From G965202665 sp965243835 (GTDB lineage Bacteria; Actinomycetota; Acidimicrobiia; Spongiisociales; Spongiisociaceae), in the NCBI GenBank assembly GCA_965243835.1, contig OZ251578.1, positions 2,170,001-2,234,000 on the forward strand: a stretch of DNA of 64,000 nt. The letters are read 5' to 3'. Under the pieces are notes generated by a model. That model was not told the DNA's origin, did not search any database, and saw nothing but the letters and a program-made list of their open reading frames with translations. The position numbers and the translations under genes are program-made. Of the stretch, positions 53,504-62,892 are shown piece by piece (position 1 is the first letter of the stretch; every line of letters begins with the position of its first letter).

Positions 53504-55852
53504 ATGGCTAAACACAGACGTAAAACCAACGCCGGCCGCAACATCCTGTACGGCGCCACCGCCCTGCTCGGGGTGTTCCTGATCGCGGGCGCGGTGTATT
53601 GGATCACGGACAACCTGCGCTCCGATCCGTCCCCGGTTCCGGGAACGGGCGCCGTGGCCGCCCCGGCCTCCGAAGACCTCGACCGGGACGAGATCAGCCG
53701 AACGGCTCTGGCCCTGGAAGACGCCATGCTCTCCCAACCGCTCACGGTGCGGGTAGGCGAAGCCGATTTCGCCCTGGACCCCGCCGCCATCGGATTCGAC
53801 CTGGACGAAGAAGCCCTCTTGGAGCAGGTGCTGGCAAGCGGCGACCCGCCGGGGTTGCGCGGGCGAATTCAGGCGTCGGCGGAGGGGGGGACGACCCTCC
53901 CGGCGGGACTGGAACTGACCGGCGAGGTCAGCGAGCGGGCCCTGAACAGATTGCTGGCCGACTACGAAAACGAGGTGTTGGACGTTCCGTTCGAAGGTTC
54001 CATCCGGCTGGAGGGAACCACCCCGGTGGCGGATTATCCCCGGCCCGGACAGAAGATCGACCGCGAGACCGCGCTGGACGCGGTCACCGGGGCCCTGTTC
54101 ACCTTCCCCAGAAGCGGAGCGGTCGTCCTGGACGTCGTGGACCGGGCGCCGTTGCTGACCGTCTCGGCCGTTTCCAGGGCGGTGGACGAAGCCGAGGAGC
54201 TGCTGGCGGGACCGGTGACCCTCAACCTGCGCCGGGTGGACGCCTCCGACCCGGACGCCGGGGAGGACCCCGGTCAAACATCGGACCCGGAGAACCCGGA
54301 AGACCCGTCGCGGCAAATCACCCTGGAGCGGGAGCTGCTGGTCAGCGCCTTCTACAGCCGCCTGGAGCGGGAGCCCGTCCCCCGCATGGCGGTGGGCTTC
54401 GACCCGGCCCTGTTCGTGGTCCCACTGGAAACCCTGCGCGGCGACTTCGAAGACCCGCCGGTCAACGCCTCCCTCGACATCGACCGGAACGACAACGTGG
54501 TGGTCGTCCCCGGCGTTCCCGGCTCCCTGCTGGACCCGCAACTGGCGGCCGCGGCCGCGGCGGAGGCCGCCGGGCGGCCGGACCGCACCGCCGATCTGGC
54601 CGTCTTGGACGGGGCGCAACCGGAGGTGACCACCGAGGATATTCTGGCCTTGGGAATCAAGGAGAAAATATCCGAGTTCACCACCGAGCATTCCTGTTGC
54701 CAACCGCGGGTGACCAACATACAACTGTTCGCCGACATCATCAGCGGAACCATCGTGATGCCGGGCGACACCCTGTCCCTGAACGATGCGGTGGGCGAGC
54801 GCACCGCGGATCGGGGGTTCAAGCCCGCCCCCACCATCATCCGGGGCAAACTGGAGGACACGGTGGGCGGGGGGGTGAGCCAGTTCGCCACCACCTTCTA
54901 CAACGCGGTGTTCTACGCCGGTCTGGAGGACATCGAGCACCACCCCCACAGTTACTATTTTTCCCGCTACCCGGAAGGCAACGAGGCCACCATCAGCTGG
55001 CGGGACCCGGACTTGATTTTCCGCAACGACACCGACGCGGCGGTGCTGATCCGCACCCAGTACACCGACACTTCCATCACGGTCAAGTTTTTCGGCGACA
55101 ACGGGGGGCGGCAGGTGCGGCGCTGGCTGTCCAACCGCTACTCCCCCACCGAACCGGCCGTCGAATACACCCCCAATCCGGAGCTGGACCCCGCCGACGG
55201 GGAGCATGTGACGGTGGAGGGGCGGGGGGGGTGGTCGGTCACGGTGGGGCGGGTCATCACCTATGCGGACGGAACCGAGAAGGAAGAAAGATGGCGGGTG
55301 CGCTACCGGGCCCGCCCCCGGGAGGTGGAGGTGCATCCCTGCCTGTTGCCGGAAAACCACGAGGAGCACACCGGCGAGGAATGCCCGCCCGAGGAAACTA
55401 CTACTACCACCGAACCGGAGGGGGAAACCGACGACCCCGGCGAGGACGCCGTCACCACCACCACCACCGCCGCCGAACCGGAGGAGGAAACCGACGACCC
55501 CGGCGAGGACCCCGTCACCACCACCACCGCCGCCGAACCGGAAGGGGAAACCGACGACCCCGGCGAGGACCCCGTCACCACCACCACCGCCGCCGAACCG
55601 GAGGAGGAAACCGACGACCCCGGCGGCTCCGGAGACTCCGCCCCCGCCCAACCGGAGGATGAGCCGCCCGCCCCCGCCGACGCTCCCGGAGATCAACCGC
55701 CGGAGACGACGGATACGCCGACCAGCGAGGCCCCGGCGCCGGGTACGCCCGACGATGGGGACGAACCTCCCGCCGCCGCGACCGGCGACGGGGAAGAAGG
55801 GGGCGATGAAGACGGGGCGGGGCGGGAACCGGAAGCCGGGGAAAGTTCCTGA
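53504..55852 (+). CDS. VanW-family membrane-anchored protein with repetitive C-terminal tail
   Basis: A 782-residue protein. After a short basic N-terminus comes one membrane helix (about 17-35), then an extracellular part with peptidoglycan-binding-like segments and the VanW domain (about 388-530, with TIVMPGDTLSLNDAVG, GGGVSQFATTFYNA and HHPHSYYFSRYPEG). The tail from about 630 is acidic and low in complexity, with 20-residue repeats of TTTTAAEPE-E/G-ETDDPGEDPV. VanW proteins are cell-wall associated but of unclear reaction. No van resistance genes are near. No ribosome site is clear. It is divergent from the exonuclease gene. Confidence 0.82.
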   Translation: MAKHRRKTNAGRNILYGATALLGVFLIAGAVYWITDNLRSDPSPVPGTGAVAAPASEDLDRDEISRTALALEDAMLSQPLTVRVGEADFALDPAAIGFDLDEEALLEQVLASGDPPGLRGRIQASAEGGTTLPAGLELTGEVSERALNRLLADYENEVLDVPFEGSIRLEGTTPVADYPRPGQKIDRETALDAVTGALFTFPRSGAVVLDVVDRAPLLTVSAVSRAVDEAEELLAGPVTLNLRRVDASDPDAGEDPGQTSDPENPEDPSRQITLERELLVSAFYSRLEREPVPRMAVGFDPALFVVPLETLRGDFEDPPVNASLDIDRNDNVVVVPGVPGSLLDPQLAAAAAAEAAGRPDRTADLAVLDGAQPEVTTEDILALGIKEKISEFTTEHSCCQPRVTNIQLFADIISGTIVMPGDTLSLNDAVGERTADRGFKPAPTIIRGKLEDTVGGGVSQFATTFYNAVFYAGLEDIEHHPHSYYFSRYPEGNEATISWRDPDLIFRNDTDAAVLIRTQYTDTSITVKFFGDNGGRQVRRWLSNRYSPTEPAVEYTPNPELDPADGEHVTVEGRGGWSVTVGRVITYADGTEKEERWRVRYRARPREVEVHPCLLPENHEEHTGEECPPEETTTTTEPEGETDDPGEDAVTTTTTAAEPEEETDDPGEDPVTTTTAAEPEGETDDPGEDPVTTTTAAEPEEETDDPGGSGDSAPAQPEDEPPAPADAPGDQPPETTDTPTSEAPAPGTPDDGDEPPAAATGDGEEGGDEDGAGREPEAGESS
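55441..55620 (+). repeat. 60-bp coding tandem repeat in the VanW tail
   Basis: Three units with an exact 60-base period differ at only a few positions, and a diverged unit precedes them. They encode the acidic Thr/Glu/Asp/Pro tail. The repeat number is likely to vary between strains by slippage. Confidence 0.85.
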
Positions 55853-56158
55853 TCAGCCCCGGTTCCGGTCGTAGTGGACCAGGCAGTTGCGGATCACCCC
55901 TCCGCACAAATCGGCCGCCTCGGCGCTCCATTCCCCCGGACCGCGCACCGAAACGACGTTGGAGTAAACGTAGACCGAAGTGATTTCGGGCCGGGCGGCG
56001 AACAGGTCGGCGGCCAGCCGGGCCGGGAAAGTATCGGAGGAGGCGGCCGTTTCCGCATCGGGGAAAGTCTCCCCTTCCTGCCCGGACAGGCTGCGGTCGG
56101 TGTCGTAAATGACCACATCCCCCAGCCGTATTTGCTCCACCTCGATTTGCAGTCCCAT
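55853..56158 (-). CDS. NifU/Nfu N-terminal domain-like small protein
   Basis: A 101-residue protein. The block FPARLAADLFAARPEITSVYVYSNVVSV followed by an EW-A-A helix resembles the Nfu_N domain found before NifU-type Fe-S scaffolds. There is no C-terminal CxxC scaffold domain, so an Fe-S transfer role is only suggested. The gene abuts the VanW gene end to end on the other strand. No clear ribosome site is seen. Confidence 0.5.
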   Translation of the reverse strand: MGLQIEVEQIRLGDVVIYDTDRSLSGQEGETFPDAETAASSDTFPARLAADLFAARPEITSVYVYSNVVSVRGPGEWSAEAADLCGGVIRNCLVHYDRNRG

Positions 56159-56271
56159 ACCAGTCCCGTCTTTCTCCCTGTCGTTCGGCGACCCGGACTA
56201 GTCCAAGTCGACCTAGCGCGCCACCGCACAATAGCATACCGGCGAGGAAAACCCGCCCCGCAAACCCGTTG

Positions 56272-57027
56272 TCATCGGCGCTCTTTGATCCTGTCGATAA
56301 GCCGCGAAACCTCCGCCCGGGACAGACGGTGCAGATCCCGGCGTTTGCGCACCTTTTTCCCGCCCACTTTCACTTTCGCCCCGCTTTCGATTATCAAGTC
56401 CATCAGGAAATCAACCTGGCGGTCGGTGGGCGGCGCGTTCTCCTGCCACCATTCCCAAGAACCGACGTCGGCGGGCAGGGCGTCCATCCTGGAAAAGGAG
56501 TCGGGGATGGTCCATCCTTGTTTGGAAGCCAACGCAGCCCACAGCCGCCCCGAGAGCAGGGCATCGGACAGGGCCTGCTTTTTGCCCGTCCGCCGCAGTC
56601 CGCAACGACGGGCGCATTCCTCCAAAGAATGCTTGGCCGCGCCCGCATCCGTATAACGGGACAGCCGCATCGAGCAATAAAGGGAGGCTTCCAGCAACTG
56701 CGCCGGGGTGCCCGGGGCGGCCGCGAACTGCTCCGACTCGTATTCGGCGTTGTGGCCGACCAGCGGCAAACCGCCCACCAGTTCCGCTATCTCGACGGCG
56801 ACCGTCTCCCAGGGCGGAGCCCCTTTGGTGTCCGACGCCTTGATTCCGTGATACTCGGAGAACTTGGGCCCGTACAGGTTGCCGGGGGGACGCACCAGCA
56901 TCTCCCTCCTCCGGCCCGCTATCGGCTGGCCGTTCACATCAAACACCGCAACTCCTATTTGACAGATGGAACCGGCCTGTTGGGCGGCGGTCTCCACATC
57001 CACGGCTGCGTAGGCTTCTTGCGTCAT
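56272..57027 (-). CDS. DnaQ/DEDD exonuclease-like protein with altered catalytic residues
   Basis: A 251-residue protein. Exo I is intact (VDVETA, Asp and Glu), but Exo II reads GHNAEYE with Glu where HNAxFD has Asp, and Exo III reads KKQALSDA with Lys where the family has His. The C-terminal third (about 170-251) is a basic helical region with GGKKVRKRRDLHRLS, likely to bind nucleic acid. It may be a changed 3'-5' exonuclease or a binding protein without activity. GGGAGG before ATG supports the start. Confidence 0.7.
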   Translation of the reverse strand: MTQEAYAAVDVETAAQQAGSICQIGVAVFDVNGQPIAGRRREMLVRPPGNLYGPKFSEYHGIKASDTKGAPPWETVAVEIAELVGGLPLVGHNAEYESEQFAAAPGTPAQLLEASLYCSMRLSRYTDAGAAKHSLEECARRCGLRRTGKKQALSDALLSGRLWAALASKQGWTIPDSFSRMDALPADVGSWEWWQENAPPTDRQVDFLMDLIIESGAKVKVGGKKVRKRRDLHRLSRAEVSRLIDRIKERR

Positions 57028-57054
57028 CGTCCCTCCCGTTGTCTCCCGTTGTCC

Positions 57055-58506
57055 TCAGGCGCGGGAGCCGGGGGTGGGCACCGACCGGAGGCGCTCCCCT
57101 ACCATGTGCAGTTTGATCAGGTTGGTGTAGGCCCCCACGTTGGGGGGGGATCCGGCCACCATCACCACCCCCTCCCCCCGCTCGCAAATTCCCTCTTTTT
57201 CCAGGTATTTTTCGGCGGCGGCGAACATCAGGTCGGTGGAGGGACGCGGCGCGAATTCAATGGGGGTGACTCCCCAGAACAGAGCCATGCGGCGGCGAAT
57301 GCCCTGGTCGGCGGCGAAAGCCATAATCTGGGCGGAGGGCCGGTATTTGGACAGCAACTCGACCGTCCCCCCCGATTCGGTGAAAGCCGCGATGGTGTTG
57401 AATCCCAGGTTGCGGGCCGCTTCCGCGGCGGCTTTGGCCATGGCCGAGGCGAAATACTGCCCGCTTTCCAGAAAATCCACTCCCCGGGGCGGCGGATGCA
57501 GTTCCCGATGCCGTTCCGCCTCCCGGCAGATGGCGGACATGGCGGAGATGGCGCTCACCGGGTTGTCCCCGATGGCGGTTTCGGCGGACAGCATCACCGC
57601 ATCGGTATCGGAGGCCACGGCGGTGGCCACATCGGTGACCTCCGCCCGGCTGGGGCGCAGGGAGGACACCATGGACTCCAGCATTTCGGTGGCGGTGATG
57701 GAAACCAGTCCCGCCGCGTTGGTGCGGCGCAGAATATCGGCCTGCACATGCGGGATGGTTTCCAACGGAAGCTGCACTCCCAGGTCGCCCCGGGCCACCA
57801 TCACCCCGTAGGCGGCCCCCAGTATGGAGTCCAGATTTTCGTAGGCGGAGGCCAACTCCACTTTGGCGATCACCGGAGTGTCCCCGCCCGCCAACTCGGC
57901 CGCGGCCGCCACGTCCTCCCCGCCGCGTACGAAAGATGCCGCCACGTAATCCACCCCCAACGAGCGTCCGAATTCCAGGTCTTCCCGGTCTTGGTCGGTG
58001 ACGGCCTCCATGGTCAGGTCGCTGTCCGGGAAAGCCGCCCCTTTGCGGTCCGACAGCTCCCCCCCTTTGTGAATCTCCAGCATCGGCTCCCCGTCGGGGG
58101 CGCAGTCCACCACCCCCTGTATCAAGCCGTCGGCCAGGATCACCCGGTCGCCGGTTTTCAGATCGGAGGCCAGCCGGGGGTATCCGATGTGCAGGGTTCC
58201 GGGCGGGGCGTCCCCCTCCCCGTGCGCCAGCCGCACCCGGTCGCCTTCCCTGATTCGGATGGATCCGCCGGGGAAAGCGCCCACCCGTATTTTGGGGCCT
58301 TGGATGTCCTGCAGAACGGCCACCGGCCGCCCGGCGGCCCGGGCCGCTTCCCGCACCCGCCCGGCCATAAGGCGATGGAAGTCGCGGTCGCCGTGACTGA
58401 AGTTGAGCCGGGCCACGTCCATCCCCGCCTCCACCATGGCCTCCACCGTTCCGGAGGGGAGGGCGGCGGGACCCAGGGTGGCGATAATCTTGGTACGGCG
58501 CGTCAT
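57055..58506 (-). CDS. pyk: pyruvate kinase
   Basis: A 483-residue enzyme that makes pyruvate and ATP from phosphoenolpyruvate and ADP. It has the N-terminal KIIATLGPA and VARLNFSHG (K+ and ADP site), the B domain with LQDIQGPKIRVG, the catalytic Lys in VIAKVELASA, and MVARGDLGVQL. The length is normal. A TACCGT box lies 6 bases before the ATG, so the message may be leaderless. It lies 27 bases upstream of the DnaQ-like gene on the same strand. Confidence 0.95.
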   Translation of the reverse strand: MTRRTKIIATLGPAALPSGTVEAMVEAGMDVARLNFSHGDRDFHRLMAGRVREAARAAGRPVAVLQDIQGPKIRVGAFPGGSIRIREGDRVRLAHGEGDAPPGTLHIGYPRLASDLKTGDRVILADGLIQGVVDCAPDGEPMLEIHKGGELSDRKGAAFPDSDLTMEAVTDQDREDLEFGRSLGVDYVAASFVRGGEDVAAAAELAGGDTPVIAKVELASAYENLDSILGAAYGVMVARGDLGVQLPLETIPHVQADILRRTNAAGLVSITATEMLESMVSSLRPSRAEVTDVATAVASDTDAVMLSAETAIGDNPVSAISAMSAICREAERHRELHPPPRGVDFLESGQYFASAMAKAAAEAARNLGFNTIAAFTESGGTVELLSKYRPSAQIMAFAADQGIRRRMALFWGVTPIEFAPRPSTDLMFAAAEKYLEKEGICERGEGVVMVAGSPPNVGAYTNLIKLHMVGERLRSVPTPGSRA

Positions 58507-58631
58507 GTCATCACGGTAGCCGACCGCGCCCCGAATTTCGGGAATCCGATCTACCCGCCGGGCCGCCCGCGGGCCTTGCGGAACGCCCCCCGGGCAACGG
58601 CCTGCGGACGCGACCGGTATCGTTGTCCGCT

Positions 58632-59156
58632 ATGACCCTTCCCGACCGCCCCGCCCCGGACCATGTCCCGCAGGCTTTGGCCGACCTGGTCCTGGGCTTC
58701 GATCATGTGGCTTTGGCGGTGAACGACCTGCGGGCGGCCTCCGGTTTCCTGCAGATGATGGGAGGCTCGTTTCTGCGCGGAGGCGACAACCCGCGCGGCG
58801 GATTTCGGTGGGTTCATTTCCTGTTCGGGGAGTCCGGGGAATCCAAAATCGAGGCGTTGGCCCCGGTGTCCGGGGATTGTTTCCTGCGGGATTTCCTCAA
58901 CCGCCGGGGCGAAGGCGTCCATCATATGACATTTCGGGTGTCGTCGGTGGCCGCCGCCGCCCGGCGGGCGGAGGAAGCGGGCCGGAAAGTGACCGGTTTG
59001 CGGTTGGCCGCGGACCCGGACGGCTGGAGCGAATGCTTCCTGCATCCCTCCACCGCCCACGGCACGGTGATCCAGCTGGCGCAGTGGACCAAACTTGATC
59101 TCCCGGAGGGTTCGCTGGAGGATGTGCTGGCCGGACGGATCATCACTGACAACTAG
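58632..59156 (+). CDS. VOC-superfamily protein (glyoxalase/epimerase-like)
   Basis: A 174-residue vicinal oxygen chelate protein with two beta-alpha-beta units: LGFDHVALAVNDL, then HHMTFRVSSV. Metal ligands are probably H25 and the Glu in SKIEALAP, with His in GVHHMTF. The family includes methylmalonyl-CoA epimerases and lactoylglutathione lyases; the specific reaction is open. The ATG at 58632 follows a TATCGT box by 8 bases, without a ribosome site. CofC follows after 14 bases. Confidence 0.75.
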   Translation: MTLPDRPAPDHVPQALADLVLGFDHVALAVNDLRAASGFLQMMGGSFLRGGDNPRGGFRWVHFLFGESGESKIEALAPVSGDCFLRDFLNRRGEGVHHMTFRVSSVAAAARRAEEAGRKVTGLRLAADPDGWSECFLHPSTAHGTVIQLAQWTKLDLPEGSLEDVLAGRIITDN

Positions 59157-59170
59157 GCCGGGGCCGGGTC

Positions 59171-59794
59171 GTGGATACGCCGCCGCCGGTGATCGGGATT
59201 CCGATACGCTCCCTGCGCGGGGCCAACCGGCGACTGTCCCCGCACCTGGACGGCCCGGCCCGCCGGGAGCTGGCGGCGGCCTTGGCCTCCCGCACCGCGC
59301 GGACGGCGGAGCGGGCGGGCGGGCGGCCCCTGATCGTCTCCTCCGCCCCGGAAGTTCTGGAATGGGCGGCGGAGGGCGGTTGGGAGGTGACGCCGGAGCC
59401 GGAGGGGGGCGGCCTGAACGGGGCGGCCCATGCCATCGCAGCCTTCGCCGAACGCCGCGGGCGGCCGTGGCTGATCCTGCATTCCGACCTGCCCTGCCTG
59501 GCGGAGGAGGAGGTGGCCGAGGCGATGCGGGCGGTGCGGTCGGGACGGCGGGCGGCGGCCCCCTCCTACAACGGCGGAACCTCCGCCCTGGGCGGCCGCG
59601 GCCCCTGTCGATTCTCCTACGGACCGGGCAGTTTCCACCGCCATCTGCGCGCCGGCCCGCCCCCGGTAACGCTGATCCGGCTGGGATTTCTGCTGGACGT
59701 AGACACCCCCGCCGACTTGGCCGCGGCCCTCCGCCACCCCCGCGGGAAATGGCTGAACCGGGCGCTGGAACCGGTCGGGGAACGAGGGAAATAA
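59171..59794 (+). CDS. cofC: 2-phospholactate/PEP guanylyltransferase CofC (FbiD) for coenzyme F420
   Basis: A 207-residue protein of the CofC/FbiD family. It has the N-terminal IPIRSLRGANRRLSP with the basic loop, GLNGAAHAIAAF and LHSDLPCL, a sugar-nucleotide-like GT-A fold. It couples GTP with 2-phospholactate or, in actinobacteria, phosphoenolpyruvate at the start of F420 synthesis. The GTG start has no clear ribosome site. No other F420 genes lie in the window, and the gene probably shares a transcript with the VOC gene. Confidence 0.82.
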   Translation: MDTPPPVIGIPIRSLRGANRRLSPHLDGPARRELAAALASRTARTAERAGGRPLIVSSAPEVLEWAAEGGWEVTPEPEGGGLNGAAHAIAAFAERRGRPWLILHSDLPCLAEEEVAEAMRAVRSGRRAAAPSYNGGTSALGGRGPCRFSYGPGSFHRHLRAGPPPVTLIRLGFLLDVDTPADLAAALRHPRGKWLNRALEPVGERGK

Positions 59795-59798
59795 ACGG

Positions 59799-59872
<74 letters not shown>

Positions 59873-60120
59873 GCAACCGCCCCTCCCTTTTATTCTAACC
59901 GGATACTCTACCCGATGCCCCCCGGAGCCGGCGGCGCCCCCCGGCAACCGGACCCTCTCCGGCGCCGCCCCGCCCGCCGGCGGCCCCGAACCCGCTCCCA
60001 AACAACCGGGCCGGACCGGGTCCGGCAACAACGTACCCATTTGCGCCCTCCCGCGCCGCCCCTCCGCCCCGCCAGCAACGGCGCGCCGACGCCCACTCGG
60101 ATAAAACCGCCAAAAAAACG

Positions 60121-61904
60121 AACCCCTTGTTTTTCCGAAAAACCCCCTTAAACTGTGGGTGGGCGGGCGCGGGGGCGGGCGGGCCCCCCAAAAATTCAAA
60201 AAATTTTGAGAACGCGAAAAAAATACTTAGCGCTTAGCGACCAACCCAACCAGACCCCTCAACCGACCCGCCGGCTTCCATCCCCGGCATTGCGCCATCC
60301 CATAGCCTATGGCCGCCAACGCACCGCAAAATAGGACATCAACTTCCGCCGTTTGCGCCCTCTGCGCCGACTCTTCCACCCCGCCATCAGCGACGTGCCG
60401 GCGCCCGACCAGATGGAAACCAACCAAACGACCCTCCCGTTTTCCCAAAACCCCCTTAAACCGGGGGCGACGCAGGGACGGACAGGCTCCAAAAATACGA
60501 ACAAATCGAGAACGCAAAAAATACATAGCGACCAAACCAACCAGACCCGCACCAACCCCCGCCCGCCTCCGCCTCCAACCTCACGCCCCCAATCACCAAG
60601 TCAATCACCCCAAACCCCGAAGCGGCGCCGCCAACCCACCCGCTCCCGTCCCCAACCGCGGCGCCCGCCGCCTGCCGGCGCCAAACCCCACCCCGCCGAC
60701 AAACAGACATGTCAACACCAAGACCGGCTATACCAACCAAAAAACGAACCCCTTGTTTTTCCGAAAAACCCCCTTAAACTGTGGGTGGGCGGGCGCGGGG
60801 GCGGGCGGGCCCCCCAAAAATTCAAAAAAATTTTGAGAACGCGAAAAAAATACTTATCGAACAACCCAACCAGACCCCTCAACCAACCCGCCGGCTTCCA
60901 TCCCCGGCATTGCGCCGTCCCATAGCCTATGGCGCCAACGCACCGCAAAATAGGAAGCCAACCTCCGCCGTTTGCGCCCTCTGCGCCGACTCTCCCACCC
61001 CGCCAACAGCGACGTGCCGACGCCCGACCAGATGGAAACCAACCAAAACGACCCTCCCGTTTTCCCAAAAACCCCTTAAACCGGGGGAGACGCGGGGACG
61101 GACAGGCTCCAAAAATACGAACAAGTCGAGAACGCAAAAAATACATAGCGACCAAACCAACCAGACCCGCACCAACCCCCGCCCGCTTCCGCCTCCAACC
61201 TCACGCCCCCAACCACCAGGTCAACTCCAAACCCCCAGAGCGGCATCGCAAATCCACCCCCCGGCGCCCGTAGCGCCGCCCCACCACTCCGCCAACAACG
61301 GACGCACCGGCATCAAGACTGGTTGAAAACCAACCAAAAACGAACCCCTTGTTTTTCCGAAAAACCCCCTTAAACTGTGGGTGGGCGGGCGCGGGGGCGG
61401 GTGGGCCCCGAAATTTTTCAAAAAAAATTTTGAGAACGCGAAAAAAATACTTAGCGGCCAAACCAACCAGACCCCGCAACCAACCCGCCCGCCTCCATCC
61501 CCCGACCTTGCGCCGCCTCAACCAACAAGACGCAACGCACCTGGCAAAATGGTCGTCAACCCACCCTCCACCGTAAATACTTAGCGACCGAGCCGGAACA
61601 GACCCGCAACCAACCCGCACCCACTCCGTCTCCAACCTCACACCCTCGACAACCAGGTCGAGATCCAAACCCCGAAGCGGCGCCGCAAAACCCACCCGCT
61701 CCTTCTCCTACCTTGGCATCCACTTGCGCCGACCCTCCACCCCGCCCACAACAAGCTCGCCAACGCCGAGACCGGATAAACCAACCAAAAAACGAACCTC
61801 TTGTTTTTCCGAAAAATCCCCTTAAACTGTGGGTGGGCGGGCGCGGGGGCGGGCGGGCCCCCGAAATTTCAAAAAAAATTTTGAGAACGCGAAAAAAATG
61901 CTTA
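60121..61904 (+). repeat. intergenic repeat array B: four G-rich cores and two variant cores
   Basis: G-rich cores lie at 60121-60230, 60747-60857, 61343-61454 and 61796-61904. Each has GTTTTTCCGAAAAAC, TTAAACTGTGGGTGGGCGGG, further G-runs and GAGAACGCGAAAAAAAT. Two variant cores, 60431-60529 and 61051-61150, have GTTTTCCCAAAA, TTAAACCGGGGG, GACGGACAGGCTCCAAAAAT and GAGAACGCAAAAAATACAT. The segment 60226-60850 is a diverged direct repeat of 60853-61450, including a 13-base palindrome CCATAGCCTATGG. Spacers are A/C-rich on the plus strand. No credible gene is seen between the tRNA and the stress protein gene. Confidence 0.8.
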
Positions 61905-61960
61905 TTTGGAACGGCAACGGGGAGAAACCCCAACCCGGGGGTTATCCGTCCGCAGGCGGG

Positions 61961-62815
61961 TTACGGACGCCGGAAGGGGCCGGGCACCCGGGCCACCGCT
62001 ACATCGCAGGGGGCCCGGGACAGCATTGCCTCGGCCACGCTTCCCAACAGCACCATATTGGAGCCTCCCATTCCCCGGTTGGAGACCGCCAGCAGATCGG
62101 CCCGGCGGGTGCGGGCCAACTCGGCCGCCGCCTCCGCCGGAGGGCCGTGCGTCACATGGGTCGACACCCGCCCTTCCCAGCGTTCCGCAAAAGCTTCCGT
62201 CGCCTCCCGCAACTTCGACATCCGCATCTGCCGCAACCTATCCAACTCCTCCTGCCGCAACCCCGCATCCGACAGCGCCATCTCCGCATGCGAGGGAAGG
62301 GAAACCACCGCCGCCACTTTCTCCGCCCCGGTGGAAAGCCGCAACGCCAACTCCACCGCCGACGCACTGGCCTCGGACAAGTCCACGGCCGCCATCACCC
62401 GCCGGTAGGGAACCCGCGGTTGACGACGCACGCACAACACCGGGGAGTGGGCTTTGCGGGCCAAGCGGGTGGTGCGGGGACCGACCCGGAGATGATCCAA
62501 CGAGGAGGTGCCGGTCACCAGCAGGTCCGCCTCCCGCGACCGTTTCACCACTTCGACGGCCACCCGCCCGGCAACCACTTTCAACTCCACCGGGCAGGAG
62601 GCCCGGGCGTTGATCCAGGCCAGCAGGTTCTCGGCGGCCCCGTGCCGATACAGCGTCACCCGCTTCAGCATTTCTTCGGGCAGTTCCACATCGGGCGGCT
62701 CCGCCACATGCACCAACGTCAGGGACGCCCCCCGTTCCTCGGCCACCCGGCGCGCCCGGTCCGCCACCCGCCGGGACAACGGGCTCAGATCAACCGATGC
62801 CAAAACCTGCTTCAT
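61961..62815 (-). CDS. universal stress protein with two UspA domains
   Basis: A 284-residue protein with two tandem UspA folds: the first starts KQVLASVDLSP, the second starts YRRVMAAVDLSE at about 137. The second domain keeps the ATP-binding pattern G-x2-G-S...LGSVAEAML. The first domain has GTSSLDHLRVGPRTTRL, a weaker version. Such proteins act in stress tolerance as ATP or AMP sensors. The start has no clear Shine-Dalgarno site. It lies just upstream of repeat array B on the same strand as the tRNA. Confidence 0.88.
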   Translation of the reverse strand: MKQVLASVDLSPLSRRVADRARRVAEERGASLTLVHVAEPPDVELPEEMLKRVTLYRHGAAENLLAWINARASCPVELKVVAGRVAVEVVKRSREADLLVTGTSSLDHLRVGPRTTRLARKAHSPVLCVRRQPRVPYRRVMAAVDLSEASASAVELALRLSTGAEKVAAVVSLPSHAEMALSDAGLRQEELDRLRQMRMSKLREATEAFAERWEGRVSTHVTHGPPAEAAAELARTRRADLLAVSNRGMGGSNMVLLGSVAEAMLSRAPCDVAVARVPGPFRRP

Positions 62816-62892
62816 CGCGCCCGTTCCCGTTCATACGCCAATCGCTCTTCCCGCCCGGCGGCTTCCCGGCGGACGGGATGAAAACCTCCGTC

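Noticed and set aside
53494..53506. TTGACA directly before the VanW start as a -35 box
   Set aside because: It lies three bases or fewer from the ATG, so it cannot act as the -35 of that gene, and no -10 box follows at a suitable distance.
60712..61155. Minus-strand frames inside array B with similar translations from core to core
   Set aside because: Similarity follows from DNA repeat identity; more than one frame is open in the same way and no frame shows coding-type substitutions.
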